Assembly (NCBI GenBank): GCA_025993015.1
Contig: DAJPFV010000001.1
Coordinates: 1,860,001 to 1,924,000 of the forward strand
Origin: Coriobacteriaceae bacterium
GTDB lineage: Bacteria; Actinomycetota; Coriobacteriia; Coriobacteriales; Coriobacteriaceae
Reading direction: 5' to 3'
Length of the DNA: 64,000 nucleotides
Both the position numbers and the translations under genes were made by a program. Under the pieces are notes generated by a model, which was not told where the DNA came from, made no database searches, and saw nothing but the letters and a program-made list of their open reading frames with translations. Each line of letters begins with the position of its first letter. Position 1 is the first letter of the stretch. Of this stretch, positions 47,428 through 56,822 are shown piece by piece.

Positions 47428-49578
47428 TTAGTACTGGCTCTCGTGCTTGCTAAAGAAGTCGAAGCGCGGGGGCAGCGGCTTCACGCGGTGCTCGCCGGGC
47501 TTCTCGCCCAGGCTCTCCACAAACTCGTCCGTGGAGGCAAAGATGTTATCCCAGCTAAAGAACGCGACCGGGTCGACGTCAAAGTACTCGCAGATGAGCT
47601 CGCAGCCGGCCGGCACAATACCGTGCATGAGCACGGTCGCCACGCGCAGCTCGGTAAAGGCGTCGACCAGGGCCTGCGTCATCGCGGCGTTGGCTGGCTC
47701 GCCCTCGAGCTTGTTGGCGGCCTTGGAGGCGTCGCTCCAGCGCTTGTTGGCGGCGCGCAGGTAGTCGTCGCACACAGCGAGTGCGCGGTGCGTCTCGAAC
47801 TTGTACATGGCCTGCTCAAAGGCGAGGGCAGCCTGCTCGGCGGCCTCGACCACGGCGGCAGAAGCCGCGCCGGCGGGGATACAGCCGTTGCGATAGGGGC
47901 TCTCGTCGCCCTCCTTGACGGCGACGCCGTAGAAGCAGCTGCGGGCCAGACGGTTGAACACGCCGGTCAAAAGGGCGCTCTCCTTAAGGGCCGGATCGAT
48001 GACGCGCTTGTCGTCGCAGGCGCGCACCTCGTTGCCGTCCTTGTCCTTGCCAGTCACACGCGTGTCGTATGCCTTGGGGCTAAAGCTCACTGGCTTCTCG
48101 GACAGGCCGAGCGACAGCCAGTGCGCGCGCATCTGCTCGCAGGTGTAGTGGTTGAGCAGGTCGTCTGCCGGCGGGGGAGGCGTCTGCGAGGACGAGCTGG
48201 CCTTTTTGCCCATGTAGAGCAGGTGGTAGCAGGCGCTGACGGTGCTCTGCGTGAGGTCCCAGCCCAGGGCCTCCCACATGGCGGTCTGCGCGATGCAGTA
48301 GAAGTAGATGTTGTCCTGACCGATAAACTGGTAGATCTGTGCGTCGTCCGAGCACCACCAGTCGCGCCAGTCGAGCGAGCTGTGCTGGTAGGTGGGCGCG
48401 GGCACCTGCGTGGAGTCGGCAGCGGGCTCGCCCATGAGGGCGGCGTCCTGGGCGGCGACGCCCTCGGTCACGCCGGCGGCCTTGGCATCGCGCGCGAGCA
48501 CGGTACGCGTATAGCTGATGGGCGCCCACAGGCTCTCGGGCCAGCACCAGCAGGTGACGTCCGAGACGCCATCGACCTCGGGCACCGGAACGCCCCAGTC
48601 GATGTTGCCGGTGATGCGGAAGGGCACGAGTGCCTTGCCGCTGCGGAAGCGCACGCCACCGTTGGCGAGCACCGCGTGGGCGTCGTCGCGCTCCTTCCAG
48701 CTGGGGAAGGTGACGGTAAAGCTGCTTTTGTTGCCCTCGGGCTCCAGCACGGTGTGCTCGGGGAGCTGGTCCTCGACGGCATCGAAGGCCTCGCGGAACT
48801 TGTTCTGGATGTAGAGCTGAGCCGGCAGCAGCCACTCCTCCATGGTCTTGGAGACTACGGAGCGAACCTGCGGGTTCTGGGCGAGCTTGGCGGTATAGGT
48901 CTTCATAAAGTCGAGGTAGGCCGGCAGGTCGAAGTAGAGGTTGTCGACCGGGCGCAGCTCGGGCACCTCGCCGGTGAGCTGGCTTTTGGGCGCGATGAGC
49001 TCCTCGGGCTCAAACTGGTGGCCCAGGTCGCACTCGTCGGCATAGGCCTTCTCGGACTTGCAGCCCTGGATGGGGCAGCGGCCGATCACCTGACGGCCGT
49101 TGAGGAACGTGCCGGCCTTGGCATCGTAGAACTGCAGCGTGGAGCGCTTGGAGATGGTGCCCCGCTCGTGCAGGCGCTTGATAATCTCGGCGGTCACCTC
49201 GTTGTGAATCTGCGCAGCCGGCTCAAGGCCCGAGCCGCCGTAGATGTCGCAGCTGATGTTGTAGTTGTTGAGGGTCGCGGCCTGGCGGGAGTGATTGGAC
49301 TCGACATACTCGCCGATGGACTTGTCGTAGCCTTCGTTCTCCTTGAGCTTGCGGTAGCTCTCCATGATGGGCGAGCCGTAGCAGTCGGTGCCCGAGGTGA
49401 AGATGACGTTCTCGCGGCCCAGGCGGTCGCGCAGGAAGCGGGCGAAGAAGTCGGCCGGGACAAAGACGCCGCCAACGTGGCCAAAGTGAAGGCCCTTGTT
49501 GCCATAGGGCTCGCCGGCGGTAACGATGGCGCGGCGAGGCCAGCTGGGACGGTCGTTCATGGAGTATTTGGATGCCAT
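47428..49578 (-). CDS. metG: Methionyl-tRNA synthetase (class I), eroded KMSKS loop
   Basis: The 716-aa protein follows the MetRS layout: HFGH as HIGH motif (residues 31-34), GTDCYGSPIM, a zinc-knuckle region with RCPIQGC...CDLGHQF, then CWCWPESLWAPI and FIGQDNIYFYCI. An anticodon-binding helical domain ends it. Where KMSKS is expected (about residues 455-465) the sequence is YMGKKASSSSQ, keeping one Lys but losing the second, with no glycine after it. ATG 49578 has AAGGAG upstream. Other candidates are a paralogue with changed function; I cannot tell whether another metG exists. Confidence 0.88.
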   Translation of the reverse strand: MASKYSMNDRPSWPRRAIVTAGEPYGNKGLHFGHVGGVFVPADFFARFLRDRLGRENVIFTSGTDCYGSPIMESYRKLKENEGYDKSIGEYVESNHSRQAATLNNYNISCDIYGGSGLEPAAQIHNEVTAEIIKRLHERGTISKRSTLQFYDAKAGTFLNGRQVIGRCPIQGCKSEKAYADECDLGHQFEPEELIAPKSQLTGEVPELRPVDNLYFDLPAYLDFMKTYTAKLAQNPQVRSVVSKTMEEWLLPAQLYIQNKFREAFDAVEDQLPEHTVLEPEGNKSSFTVTFPSWKERDDAHAVLANGGVRFRSGKALVPFRITGNIDWGVPVPEVDGVSDVTCWCWPESLWAPISYTRTVLARDAKAAGVTEGVAAQDAALMGEPAADSTQVPAPTYQHSSLDWRDWWCSDDAQIYQFIGQDNIYFYCIAQTAMWEALGWDLTQSTVSACYHLLYMGKKASSSSQTPPPPADDLLNHYTCEQMRAHWLSLGLSEKPVSFSPKAYDTRVTGKDKDGNEVRACDDKRVIDPALKESALLTGVFNRLARSCFYGVAVKEGDESPYRNGCIPAGAASAAVVEAAEQAALAFEQAMYKFETHRALAVCDDYLRAANKRWSDASKAANKLEGEPANAAMTQALVDAFTELRVATVLMHGIVPAGCELICEYFDVDPVAFFSWDNIFASTDEFVESLGEKPGEHRVKPLPPRFDFFSKHESQY

Positions 49579-49710
49579 GGGACTCCTTCGCATATGGTGG
49601 GAGCGCAGCCGGGCGTGGGGCTCGGCGACGCGGTGGTCAATTCGTGCATATCGTTCGACATTATCGCACATGCGGACGGGTACGTGGCAGGGGCGCTATC
49701 CTAAGATGCT

Positions 49711-50277
49711 ATGAATGAGATTTCCAACATACATGCGTTTGAGGACGAGGATTTTCTGCACGCTTGCTTCGTGTGGGGGATGGCCGTGCTTGTGGTGTTT
49801 GCCGTGTGCCTGGTGCCGGTGTTTATGCTGCTGGGCGGGCCTGCAGACTTGGATGCGGCTGACGCGGGCGGCTGGATGGCTGTTGTGGGCTGGATAGTCG
49901 GCTTGACTGCGGTTTCGGCGGCTTCATTTGCCGTGCACGAGCTGGTGCACGGTGTGTTTTTTAAGCTGCTGGCGCCTGCGGGCGCGAAGGTGACCTTTGG
50001 GGCGAATCGCGAGAAGGCGATGATCTATGCCTGCGCCGAAGGCGTTGTGTATTCGCACCGGCGCTACATGGCGGTTTGCCTGGCGCCGACGGTTGTTGTG
50101 ACGACAACGCTTGCCCTGGGGTTTGCGTTTTCGGGCTATCCGCTGCTGTGCTATCTGGCTGCCGGCTTGCATTTGTCGGGCTGTGTAGGCGACTGGTATT
50201 ACGTGCGGACCATTTTGCGCGACCGCCGCATTGTCGCCTGCGAGGATACGTCCTTTGGCGTGCGCTTTTTTGGGTGA
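49711..50277 (+). CDS. DUF3267-type membrane protein with HExxH motif
   Basis: The 188-aa protein has four or five membrane helices and the zinc-protease-like motif FAVHELVHGVFFKLL (about residues 72-86), as in the DUF3267 family of putative membrane metalloproteases. Its stop (TGA) is 10 bp before the queH start on the same strand, so they may be cotranscribed. The substrate is unknown. Confidence 0.82.
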   Translation: MNEISNIHAFEDEDFLHACFVWGMAVLVVFAVCLVPVFMLLGGPADLDAADAGGWMAVVGWIVGLTAVSAASFAVHELVHGVFFKLLAPAGAKVTFGANREKAMIYACAEGVVYSHRRYMAVCLAPTVVVTTTLALGFAFSGYPLLCYLAAGLHLSGCVGDWYYVRTILRDRRIVACEDTSFGVRFFG

Positions 50278-50287
50278 GGAGATGTCG

Positions 50288-50863
50288 ATGAAGCCGTTGT
50301 TGCTGCATGCGTGCTGTGCACCATGCTCGCTTGAGCCGGTTCGCCTGCTGCGCGAGGAGGGGTTTGAGCCCACGATTTGCTGGACCAACCCCAATATTCA
50401 ACCGCGCGATGAATGGCAGCGCCGCTTGGACGAGCTGCGCCGGTGGTGTGCCGATGGCGACATCGAGCTCATCGAGGCAGGGGAGGACCGTGAGCGCTGG
50501 GAGACCGGCGTGGCACCGCTGGGCGCCGATCGGCCTCGTCGCTGTCGCGCGTGCTATGCCCTGCGCTTGGCCGAGGCATGCCGCGTGGCCCAGGAGCGCG
50601 GGTTTGAGTTTGTGGGCACGACGCTCGCCGTCTCGCCGTACCAGCTGTTCGATACCTGCAATGACGTGCTTGAGCGCTTGGCGGCGGCACATGGGCTCAC
50701 CCCGGTGATTCGCGATTTTCGCCCGTATTACCCCGAGGCGACACGCCGTTCGCGCGAGCTTGGCATGTATCGGCAGAACTACTGTGGTTGCCGCTTCTCG
50801 GCTGTCGAGGCGGCCATGGACCGCGCCCGCATCCGCGACGAGCGCAAAGCGTCCAAAAAGTAG
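50288..50863 (+). CDS. queH: Epoxyqueuosine reductase QueH
   Basis: QueH reduces epoxyqueuosine to queuosine in tRNA and replaces the cobalamin-dependent QueG. The 191-aa protein has the N-terminal paired cysteines LLLHACCAPCS (about residues 9-12), RCRACYALRL in the middle and YCGCRFS near the C-terminus, which together carry the metal and cluster. ATG 50288 sits at normal distance from GGTGAGGAG; ATG 50282 is an alternative but too close. queA follows 64 bp later. Confidence 0.93.
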   Translation: MKPLLLHACCAPCSLEPVRLLREEGFEPTICWTNPNIQPRDEWQRRLDELRRWCADGDIELIEAGEDRERWETGVAPLGADRPRRCRACYALRLAEACRVAQERGFEFVGTTLAVSPYQLFDTCNDVLERLAAAHGLTPVIRDFRPYYPEATRRSRELGMYRQNYCGCRFSAVEAAMDRARIRDERKASKK

Positions 50864-50927
50864 TTCTTTTGGGCTGGCAGCCTGCTAGGATGTAGGGCGG
50901 ACTTTAGCTATATAAGGAGTATCCGAC

Positions 50928-52145
50928 GTGTCTATGCGTACCGATGATTTTGACTATAACCTGCCCGAAGAGCTCATCGCTCAGGCGCCTGCCGAGCCGC
51001 GTGACTCCTGCCGCCTGCTGGTGGTTGATCGCAAAGGTTCCGAGGCGGGGACGCCGCTGGAGCACGGCGGTACCGTTGAGCACCGCATCTTCCGCGACGT
51101 CATCGACTATATCGAGCCGGGCGACGTGCTCGTCATCAACCAGACGCGCGTGATGCCGGCCCGCCTAATTGGCCGCAAGGCAGGCTCGGGCGGCGTGGTC
51201 GAGACGCTGCTGCTCAAGCGCCGCGAGGATGTTGACCCGCTGGGTCACGTTTGGGAGTGCCTGGTCAAGCCGGGCAAGCGCCTGAAGCCCGGTGCTCAGA
51301 TTGAGTATCGTGCGGGCGGCGCTCATGCGCCCGAGGGGGCTCCCGTGGTGCTGACGGCCGAGGTCATCGACTTTGTCGCCGATAGCCGCGGTGGCCGTCT
51401 GGTGCGTTTTGAGCCGGCCGGTTGCAATGCCGCGGGCGATCCGCGCACGCTCGACGAGGCCATCCACGCTGCCGGCCACGTGCCGCTACCGCCCTACATT
51501 ACCGATTATGAGGGCGATCCCGAGAAGTACCAGACCGTCTACGCCATGAAGGAGGAGCACTCGGCTGCCGCTCCTACGGCTGGTCTGCACTTTACTCCCG
51601 AGCTCATGGCCGCTATCGAGGCCAAGGGTGCCAAGTTTGCCGCCGTCGAGCTCGAGGTGGGCATCGATACCTTCCGCTTGGTGGAGGAGGACGACCCTAC
51701 GCAGCACGTCATGCACACCGAGCGCTACCACGTGTCGCAGGAGGTTGTCGACGCCGTGCATAAGGCCAAGGCCGAGGGCCATCGTGTGATCGCCGTCGGC
51801 ACTACCGCGGTGCGCTCGCTCGAGAGCGCGTTTGACGCGGACGCGCCGGTGTCCGATCCGGCCGTGACGGCGCGCTATTTTGAAGGCCGCGAGGACGGGG
51901 CCGATACGCTTGGCCGCGGCGACATCGTGGTGCGCGAGAACGCCACGACGCAGCTTTACCTCATGCCCGGCTCGACCTATCACGTGGTCGATGCGCTGAT
52001 CACGAACTTCCACGTGCCGCGCTCCACGCTCATGATGCTCGTGAGCGCGCTTGCCACCCGCGACCAGATCATGGATGCCTACGCCGCCGCCATCGAGGAG
52101 CGCTACCGCTTCTTCAGCTTTGGTGACGCGATGCTCATTTGTTAG
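50928..52145 (+). CDS. queA: tRNA preQ1(34) S-adenosylmethionine ribosyltransferase-isomerase
   Basis: QueA transfers the ribosyl part of SAM to preQ1 at position 34 of tRNA. The 405-aa protein has the family segments DFDYNLPEELIAQ at the N-terminus, PARLIGRK, SAAAPTAGLHFTPEL, VGTTAVRSLE and VDALITNFHVPRSTLMMLVSA. GTG 50928 with AAGGAG 8 bp upstream is followed by ATG 50934. The stop codon touches the first helix of a structured repeat (see 52145-52323). Confidence 0.97.
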   Translation: MSMRTDDFDYNLPEELIAQAPAEPRDSCRLLVVDRKGSEAGTPLEHGGTVEHRIFRDVIDYIEPGDVLVINQTRVMPARLIGRKAGSGGVVETLLLKRREDVDPLGHVWECLVKPGKRLKPGAQIEYRAGGAHAPEGAPVVLTAEVIDFVADSRGGRLVRFEPAGCNAAGDPRTLDEAIHAAGHVPLPPYITDYEGDPEKYQTVYAMKEEHSAAAPTAGLHFTPELMAAIEAKGAKFAAVELEVGIDTFRLVEEDDPTQHVMHTERYHVSQEVVDAVHKAKAEGHRVIAVGTTAVRSLESAFDADAPVSDPAVTARYFEGREDGADTLGRGDIVVRENATTQLYLMPGSTYHVVDALITNFHVPRSTLMMLVSALATRDQIMDAYAAAIEERYRFFSFGDAMLIC

Positions 52146-52323
52146 TTACGCGGTTCTACGAACCGCGTAACTACTCGACGCTGCGCGGGCCGCATTTGGA
52201 CAATCTGACGTTCAACTTCAAGGGCGCGACCAGAAGGTCAGCGCCCTTTCGTTTCACGTCACCTTGTCTCAAATGCGGCCCGCTCGCTGACTCTGCCATA
52301 ACATCGGCATTTCTTTGGTTGTC
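52145..52323 (+). ncRNA. Candidate structured RNA or mobile palindromic element, copy 1 (intact)
   Basis: Helix A: GTTACGCGGTT (52145-52155) with AACCGCGTAAC. Helix B: GCGGGCCGCATTTG (52185-52198) with CAAATGCGGCCCGC (52270-52283). Helix C inside B: 52220-52231 with 52236-52248, having one bulged A. The linkers (CAATCTG, TTCAACTTC, CACCTTG) and a 30-base tail (52294-52323) recur in copy 2 although the helices differ in sequence. Confidence 0.65.
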
Positions 52324-52331
52324 AAGAGATT

Positions 52332-52390
52332 GGTGCAAAGGGGTCAGGTTACTTTGCACCAGGTTGGTGCATGTTAACCTGACCCCTTTG
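52332..52390. repeat. Nested palindromic repeat (REP-like)
   Basis: CAAAGGGGTCAGGTTA (52336-52351) and its exact complement (52375-52390) enclose GGTGCAAAG/CTTTGCACC, so two alternative hairpins are possible. A related unit is at 57040-57072. Confidence 0.7.
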
Positions 52391-52416
52391 TAGTCATTGG
52401 GGACGTTCTTAAACGA

Positions 52417-54180
52417 CTACTTGCTTGCGAACAGCCAGATTGCGATGATCACCAGGATTGCGGCGACGATGCAGACGATGGCGCCGGTGAATTTGATGCG
52501 TGAGTCGCGGGTACGCTCGCGCACCGCGTCCTCGGTGGCCTCGAGCTGGGCGACTTCTCGCTCGGTCTCGGCGTGTTCGGCTTTGTCTCGGGCCAAGGAT
52601 CCTGCAAGCGACTCAGTGATCTCTGGGTGGTCGTGTACTTCGGTCGCCTGTTCGATGATCGACTGCGCATGTGCGGCATCTGCTTGGGCGTTGGCGATGG
52701 TCTGCTCCTGGTCGCGGCGTGCCTTGTCCTCGGCAGCGATCTTCTCGCGCAGTTCGCGCTGACGAGTCGCGGCGGCAGTCTTAGCCGTCTGCAGCTCGTC
52801 GCGCGCGGCATCGGCTTCGGTCGTCACGGCTTGGTGCGCGCGTTTTGCGTCGGCGATAGGGGCTTGAGCCTGCTCGACGGCCTGCTCGGCTGCGGCAAGT
52901 GAATGCTCAAGGTCGGCGGTGATGCGCGGGACATCTTCTTCGGCTTTACGCAGGGCATCTGCCGTGTCGGAAATTTGCATCGAGAGCTCGCTGGTGCGCA
53001 CCGTATAGTTGGCGGGATTTGCCGAGGGATTGCGTTGCAGCTCGGCATACTCATGACGCAGCGTCTCGAGCTGGGCGCGCGTGGCGTCGACGGTTTGTTG
53101 TGCGGCGGCAATGCCGGCGTCTCGCTCTGCCTTCACCTTGTCGCGGATGCGCTTGGAATCCTCAAGACGTCGAACGAGGCGGTTGCCGGTCTCGCGCGAG
53201 CTCGCCTCGCGGGCCTCCACGGCATCGAGCGCGGCCTTCAGACGGAGCTCAGTCGCGTCATCCTCTGTCTTCATTTGTTCGAGCTGACCCTTGAGCTCTG
53301 TCGCTTTGGAGGCGTGGGCATCACGGTCAATCTCGGCGGCCGCTGCAGTCTTTTGGGCCGTGGCAATCGCCTGGCGCTGGTCGGCGACAATCTGGTCGTA
53401 GCGGCCTGCGATATCCTGGCGCGTCTCGAGTTCCTCGGTCTGGTCAGCAATGCGCTGCTCAAGTTCGGCCAGGTGGGCACGGGCATCGGCAAGTGCCTTT
53501 TTCGCGGCGTTCATCTCGCGCATGGCTGAGGCGCCCTGGGCGATAAAGGTGCCCACGGCGTTCGCGGTGTTCGAGACGGCGGTCCCCAGATCGCGGCTCG
53601 CGGCGGGGGAGTGCGGGGCGGTCGGGCGAGCGGTGTCGGCAGCGTCCGCATCGGCAGCCTGCGGCACGGCGATATTGCCGGTACCGCCCTCGATCACAGA
53701 AAAGCCTGCTGCGTGCGGGTCGACCGCATCGGTGCCAATCGTGGGGTGCTCGAGCTGCAGAAACGAGGGCATGGTGCTGCCCTGGTCGGCAACCGGAGTC
53801 TCGCCGGGTACAAAGCTCGAGGCCGCCTCGGCGGCCTCCTCTTCCTCGGCGTCAACGTCAGCGTCGGCCACGGCGTCTTTCATCGCTTTGACGGCATCCA
53901 TCATGGAGTCCATGACGGCGTCGAGCTCTTCTTCCGAAGACACCTCGATAGGGCCCGCAGCTTGCGGAGCGGCATCCTGTACGGGGTCGTCGTCCTGAGC
54001 GGGCGCATCGTCGTTTTGCTCGCCTGCATCTTCGGCGCCAGGGGTTCCCGCCGTAGCGCTTTCGTCCAAGATGGGGTCGTCGAGGCCAATATCATCGCAG
54101 GTCACAGCGTCAGCATCTGCGGTGACGTCTGCGGAATCATCAATATGCTGTTGAGTCTGGGGGTCCAGCTCGTCTGTCAT
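52417..54180 (-). CDS. Long coiled-coil protein with C-terminal membrane anchor
   Basis: The 587-aa protein has an acidic disordered first 200 residues (Asp/Glu/Ala-rich), then about 330 residues of heptad-rich coiled coil (Ala, Glu, Gln, Arg), and one C-terminal helix (FTGAIVCIVAAILVIIAIWLF). Such tail-anchored coiled coils are often structural; no family is certain. ATG 54180 has GAGGAG 9 bp upstream; ATG 54186 is possible. A longer frame open to 55158 is antisense to the SDR gene and is not the start. Confidence 0.8.
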   Translation of the reverse strand: MTDELDPQTQQHIDDSADVTADADAVTCDDIGLDDPILDESATAGTPGAEDAGEQNDDAPAQDDDPVQDAAPQAAGPIEVSSEEELDAVMDSMMDAVKAMKDAVADADVDAEEEEAAEAASSFVPGETPVADQGSTMPSFLQLEHPTIGTDAVDPHAAGFSVIEGGTGNIAVPQAADADAADTARPTAPHSPAASRDLGTAVSNTANAVGTFIAQGASAMREMNAAKKALADARAHLAELEQRIADQTEELETRQDIAGRYDQIVADQRQAIATAQKTAAAAEIDRDAHASKATELKGQLEQMKTEDDATELRLKAALDAVEAREASSRETGNRLVRRLEDSKRIRDKVKAERDAGIAAAQQTVDATRAQLETLRHEYAELQRNPSANPANYTVRTSELSMQISDTADALRKAEEDVPRITADLEHSLAAAEQAVEQAQAPIADAKRAHQAVTTEADAARDELQTAKTAAATRQRELREKIAAEDKARRDQEQTIANAQADAAHAQSIIEQATEVHDHPEITESLAGSLARDKAEHAETEREVAQLEATEDAVRERTRDSRIKFTGAIVCIVAAILVIIAIWLFASK

Positions 54181-54474
54181 AGGCATGTGCTCCTCATCGT
54201 TGTTCGTCACCCTATGATAAAGTCTCGCGTCGACATCCCGCGCGCTGCAGCAAAGTTTCAAAACGTGTTCGATGGCTCGCGTCGATAGCAAAAACTCGGC
54301 CACTTTATCCAGTTTGTACTTGACAATCCCTTCGCCGAAAGACGTTATGCCGTTCGCCTGCCGAGGCCTTTTCTTTTCACTTGAACCCGTTAAAGTTGCA
54401 TTCCAGCTTTTGTCGCGTTTATTTGGATGCGCGCAGTCGGCGGGTGCGCCCGTCGCGATTTGAAAGGACTTTAT

Positions 54475-55275
54475 ATGGGACTTTTCACTGGTAAGACCGT
54501 GATCGTCACCGGCGGCGGCAAGGCCACGCTCAAGGACGGCTCCGCTGGCTCCATCGGCTACGGTATCGATATCGCTTTTGCCAAGGAGGGCGCAAACCTC
54601 GTCATTACCGGCCGCAACGTTGCCAAGCTCGAGGCTGCCAAGGAATCCCTCGAGGCCGAGTACGGCGTCAAGGTTCTGCCTGTTCAGGCCGATGTCTCGG
54701 CTGGTCAGGACAACGAGGCCGTCGTGCAGAACGTTATCGACAAGGCGATTGAGGAGTTCGGTCGCATCGACGCCGTCGTCAACAATGCTCAGGCCAGCGC
54801 TTCGGGCGTGACGATCGCCGATCACACCATGGACCAGTTCAACCTCGCCATTTACTCCGGTCTGTATGCCACCTACCTGTACATGCAGAAGGCCTACCCG
54901 CACCTGAAGGAGACCAAGGGCTCCGTGGTCAACTTTGCTTCGGGCGCCGGCCTGTTTGGCAACTATGGCCAGTGCAGCTACGCCGCTGCCAAGGAGGGCA
55001 TCCGCGGTCTGACCCGCGTCGCTGCCAACGAGTGGGGCAAGGACGGCATCAACGTCAATATCGTTTGCCCGCTTGCTTGGACCGCTGCGCTCGAGAACTT
55101 CCAGGATGCCTATCCCGAGGCGTTCAAGGCCAACGTCCACATGCCGCCGGCTGGCCACTACGGCGACGTCGAGAAGGAAATCGGCCGCGTTGTCGTTCAG
55201 CTCTGCGGTCCCGACTTTAAGTATATGAACGGCGAGACCGTCACCCTCGAGGGTGGCATGGGCCAGCGTCCCTAA
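54475..55275 (+). CDS. Short-chain dehydrogenase/reductase (SDR)
   Basis: The 266-aa protein has the Rossmann start TVIVTGGG, with an insertion before the second Gly pair, so the usual TGxxxGxG is stretched (GGGKATLKDGSAGSIGYGI). NNAQA follows, then the catalytic Ser in FASGAGLFG and YAAAKEG (Tyr and Lys). The C-terminus carries a cover segment LEGGMGQRP. ATG 54475 has GAAAGGAC upstream. The substrate is unknown. Its stop is followed within 3 bp by the second copy of the structured repeat. Confidence 0.92.
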   Translation: MGLFTGKTVIVTGGGKATLKDGSAGSIGYGIDIAFAKEGANLVITGRNVAKLEAAKESLEAEYGVKVLPVQADVSAGQDNEAVVQNVIDKAIEEFGRIDAVVNNAQASASGVTIADHTMDQFNLAIYSGLYATYLYMQKAYPHLKETKGSVVNFASGAGLFGNYGQCSYAAAKEGIRGLTRVAANEWGKDGINVNIVCPLAWTAALENFQDAYPEAFKANVHMPPAGHYGDVEKEIGRVVVQLCGPDFKYMNGETVTLEGGMGQRP

Positions 55276-55277
55276 GA

Positions 55278-55424
55278 GTTACGGCGTTTTACCAAACGCC
55301 GTAACGGGCCGACGCTGCAAACCCGCCAGAGCGGCAATCTGCCTTTCAACTTCGGCGGCATGATCAAAAGATCAATGCCGCCTTGTTTCAAGGCACCTTG
55401 CTCGCTCTGGCGGGTTTTCGCTCA
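55278..55424 (+). ncRNA. Candidate structured RNA or element, copy 2, left part (split by IS)
   Basis: Helix A: GTTACGGCGTTT (55278-55289) with AAACGCCGTAAC (55294-55305). Helix B: AAACCCGCCAGAGCG (55319-55333) with CGCTCTGGCGGGTTT (55403-55417). Helix C: 55354-55365 with 55370-55382, with the same bulged A. Linkers CAATCTG, TTCAACTTC and CACCTTG match copy 1. The tail is found beyond the IS at 56958-56987. Confidence 0.65.
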
Positions 55425-55437
55425 TATGACCCAATCC

Positions 55438-55700
55438 GCTGTCAAGAGCCACAATGGCCCCGCCGACCGCTTGCAATCGGTCGGCGGGGCCTGCCGTTAA
55501 CCCGTCCCGGTCCGCCCCCGGCATGTCATCGACGCCTTCGGCTCAGTCTCATATCCGCGGATACCGTTCTGTCGGCCCGCACTCCATTCCTTCGGCGGGG
55601 TTCCCCAAGTCTGTCGAGGCGCATGCGGAGGGCTCCGCGCGCACAGCGAAATAGGGGGTATCCCCGAAGGCCGCCCGGCTCGCCGGGACGGGGGCTATGT
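55438..55700 (-). ncRNA. Candidate IS110/IS1111 guide-RNA region (element B)
   Basis: Noncoding 3' part of element B. It includes the perfect hairpin GGCCCCGCCGACCG (55456-55469) with its complement (55478-55491). Placement by analogy with IS1111-group elements. Confidence 0.3.
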
Positions 55701-56822
55701 CTATTCCGCGCCCTCCCGGCACATCATCCCGAGGGCCCAGAGCCACCTCACGAGCTCGGCCGCGGTGGCCGCGTTGGCCTTCGCCGCGGGCATGCCGCGG
55801 GCGAGCATCTCCTCGCGCCGCCGCAGGAGCCGCTCGGACCCCTTCCTCCCGTGCACCCTTATCTCGAGGGGCACGCCCGTGTCCCTCGGCATGAGCTTCG
55901 GCTGGTGCCGTGCCGCGGCGTAGCACCATGAACCCTCAACGGCCAGCTTCCTCACGAGCGCGTTGCCCGCACCGCTGATGCCTCCGAGCCGGACGGAGTC
56001 GCCGCTCGACCTCTGGCTCGGCGCGAGGCCGAAATAGGCCGTGACCTGCCTTCCGGAGCGGAACCTCGCGAAGTCGCCGACCTCGGCCGAGAAGGCCGCG
56101 GCCAGCGCGAAGGCGCAGCCCTTGATCGACTGGAGGGCGGCCACCTCCGCGGCGATCGGGCTGGCATCCACGGCCGCCCTGTACTCGGAGAGCAGGTCCG
56201 CCCGGGCCTCCGCCGCGGCCTCGACCTCGTTCCTCAGGGCGGCGAGCGTCCGAGCCCCGCCATCGTCCTCCGGCCTGACCTTGTCGAGCCACCTCAGGAA
56301 GTCGTAGGTCCAGTACTTCCTCGGGTTGCCGGCGGGCGTGGTGCCGCCGTAGACGAACCCCCGCCTTGCGAGGAAGGCGAGCAGCCGCTGCTTGGCGGTC
56401 GCCAGGCGCGCGGTCGCCCCGTCGTAGGCGCCGGCGAGGTCCCTGATGCCTTCGACCTCGGGGGAGGGGACCCATACGGGGGAGATGTCGTGGGCGAGTA
56501 TCGCCTTGGCCATCCTGGCGGCGTCGTTCCTGTCGTTCTTGGAGGCCGAGTCGGCGGCCGACCTGGGGATCTTCGAGACCGCGGCGACGACGCACTCGAC
56601 GCCGAGCCCGGCGAGCTCCCTTTGCGGGGCGAAGCCGAGGTAGCCGCTCTCGTAGGCCGCGAGCGACGGCCCGGGGAACCCATCCATCCACCCGGCGATC
56701 TCGCCCCAGGGGTTGCCGGGGAACCTCCTCGTCACGGCCTCGCCGGTGTCCGCGTCGAGGGCGCAGACGGTGGTCGACCTCAGGTGGACGTCCATCCCGA
56801 ACGCGGTAGAATACTTTGGCAT
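55701..56822 (-). CDS. IS110-family transposase (element B)
   Basis: The 373-aa protein has the DEDD domain: Asp in FGMDVHLRS (about residue 10), Glu in AAYESGYLG (about 58), paired Asp in SKNDRNDAARM (about 96-100). The C-terminal transposase-20 domain includes IKGCAFALAAAFSAE and YFGLAPSQRSSGDSVRLGGI with the nucleophile-like Ser. The frame is intact. It shares layout but not close sequence with the element A transposase. Confidence 0.95.
   Translation of the reverse strand: MPKYSTAFGMDVHLRSTTVCALDADTGEAVTRRFPGNPWGEIAGWMDGFPGPSLAAYESGYLGFAPQRELAGLGVECVVAAVSKIPRSAADSASKNDRNDAARMAKAILAHDISPVWVPSPEVEGIRDLAGAYDGATARLATAKQRLLAFLARRGFVYGGTTPAGNPRKYWTYDFLRWLDKVRPEDDGGARTLAALRNEVEAAAEARADLLSEYRAAVDASPIAAEVAALQSIKGCAFALAAAFSAEVGDFARFRSGRQVTAYFGLAPSQRSSGDSVRLGGISGAGNALVRKLAVEGSWCYAAARHQPKLMPRDTGVPLEIRVHGRKGSERLLRRREEMLARGMPAAKANAATAAELVRWLWALGMMCREGAE

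Noticed and set aside
47101..49704. 867-aa plus-strand frame
   Set aside because: Antisense shadow of the methionyl-tRNA synthetase and methyltransferase genes, typical of high-GC DNA. It has no motif and no RBS.
54181..55158. N-terminal extension of the coiled-coil protein
   Set aside because: It runs antisense through the SDR gene; ATG 54180 with an RBS gives a natural start.
54475..55275. SDR gene as the Collinsella 7-beta-hydroxysteroid dehydrogenase
   Set aside because: The N-terminus and overall sequence do not resemble that enzyme as I remember it, so no bile-acid function is claimed.
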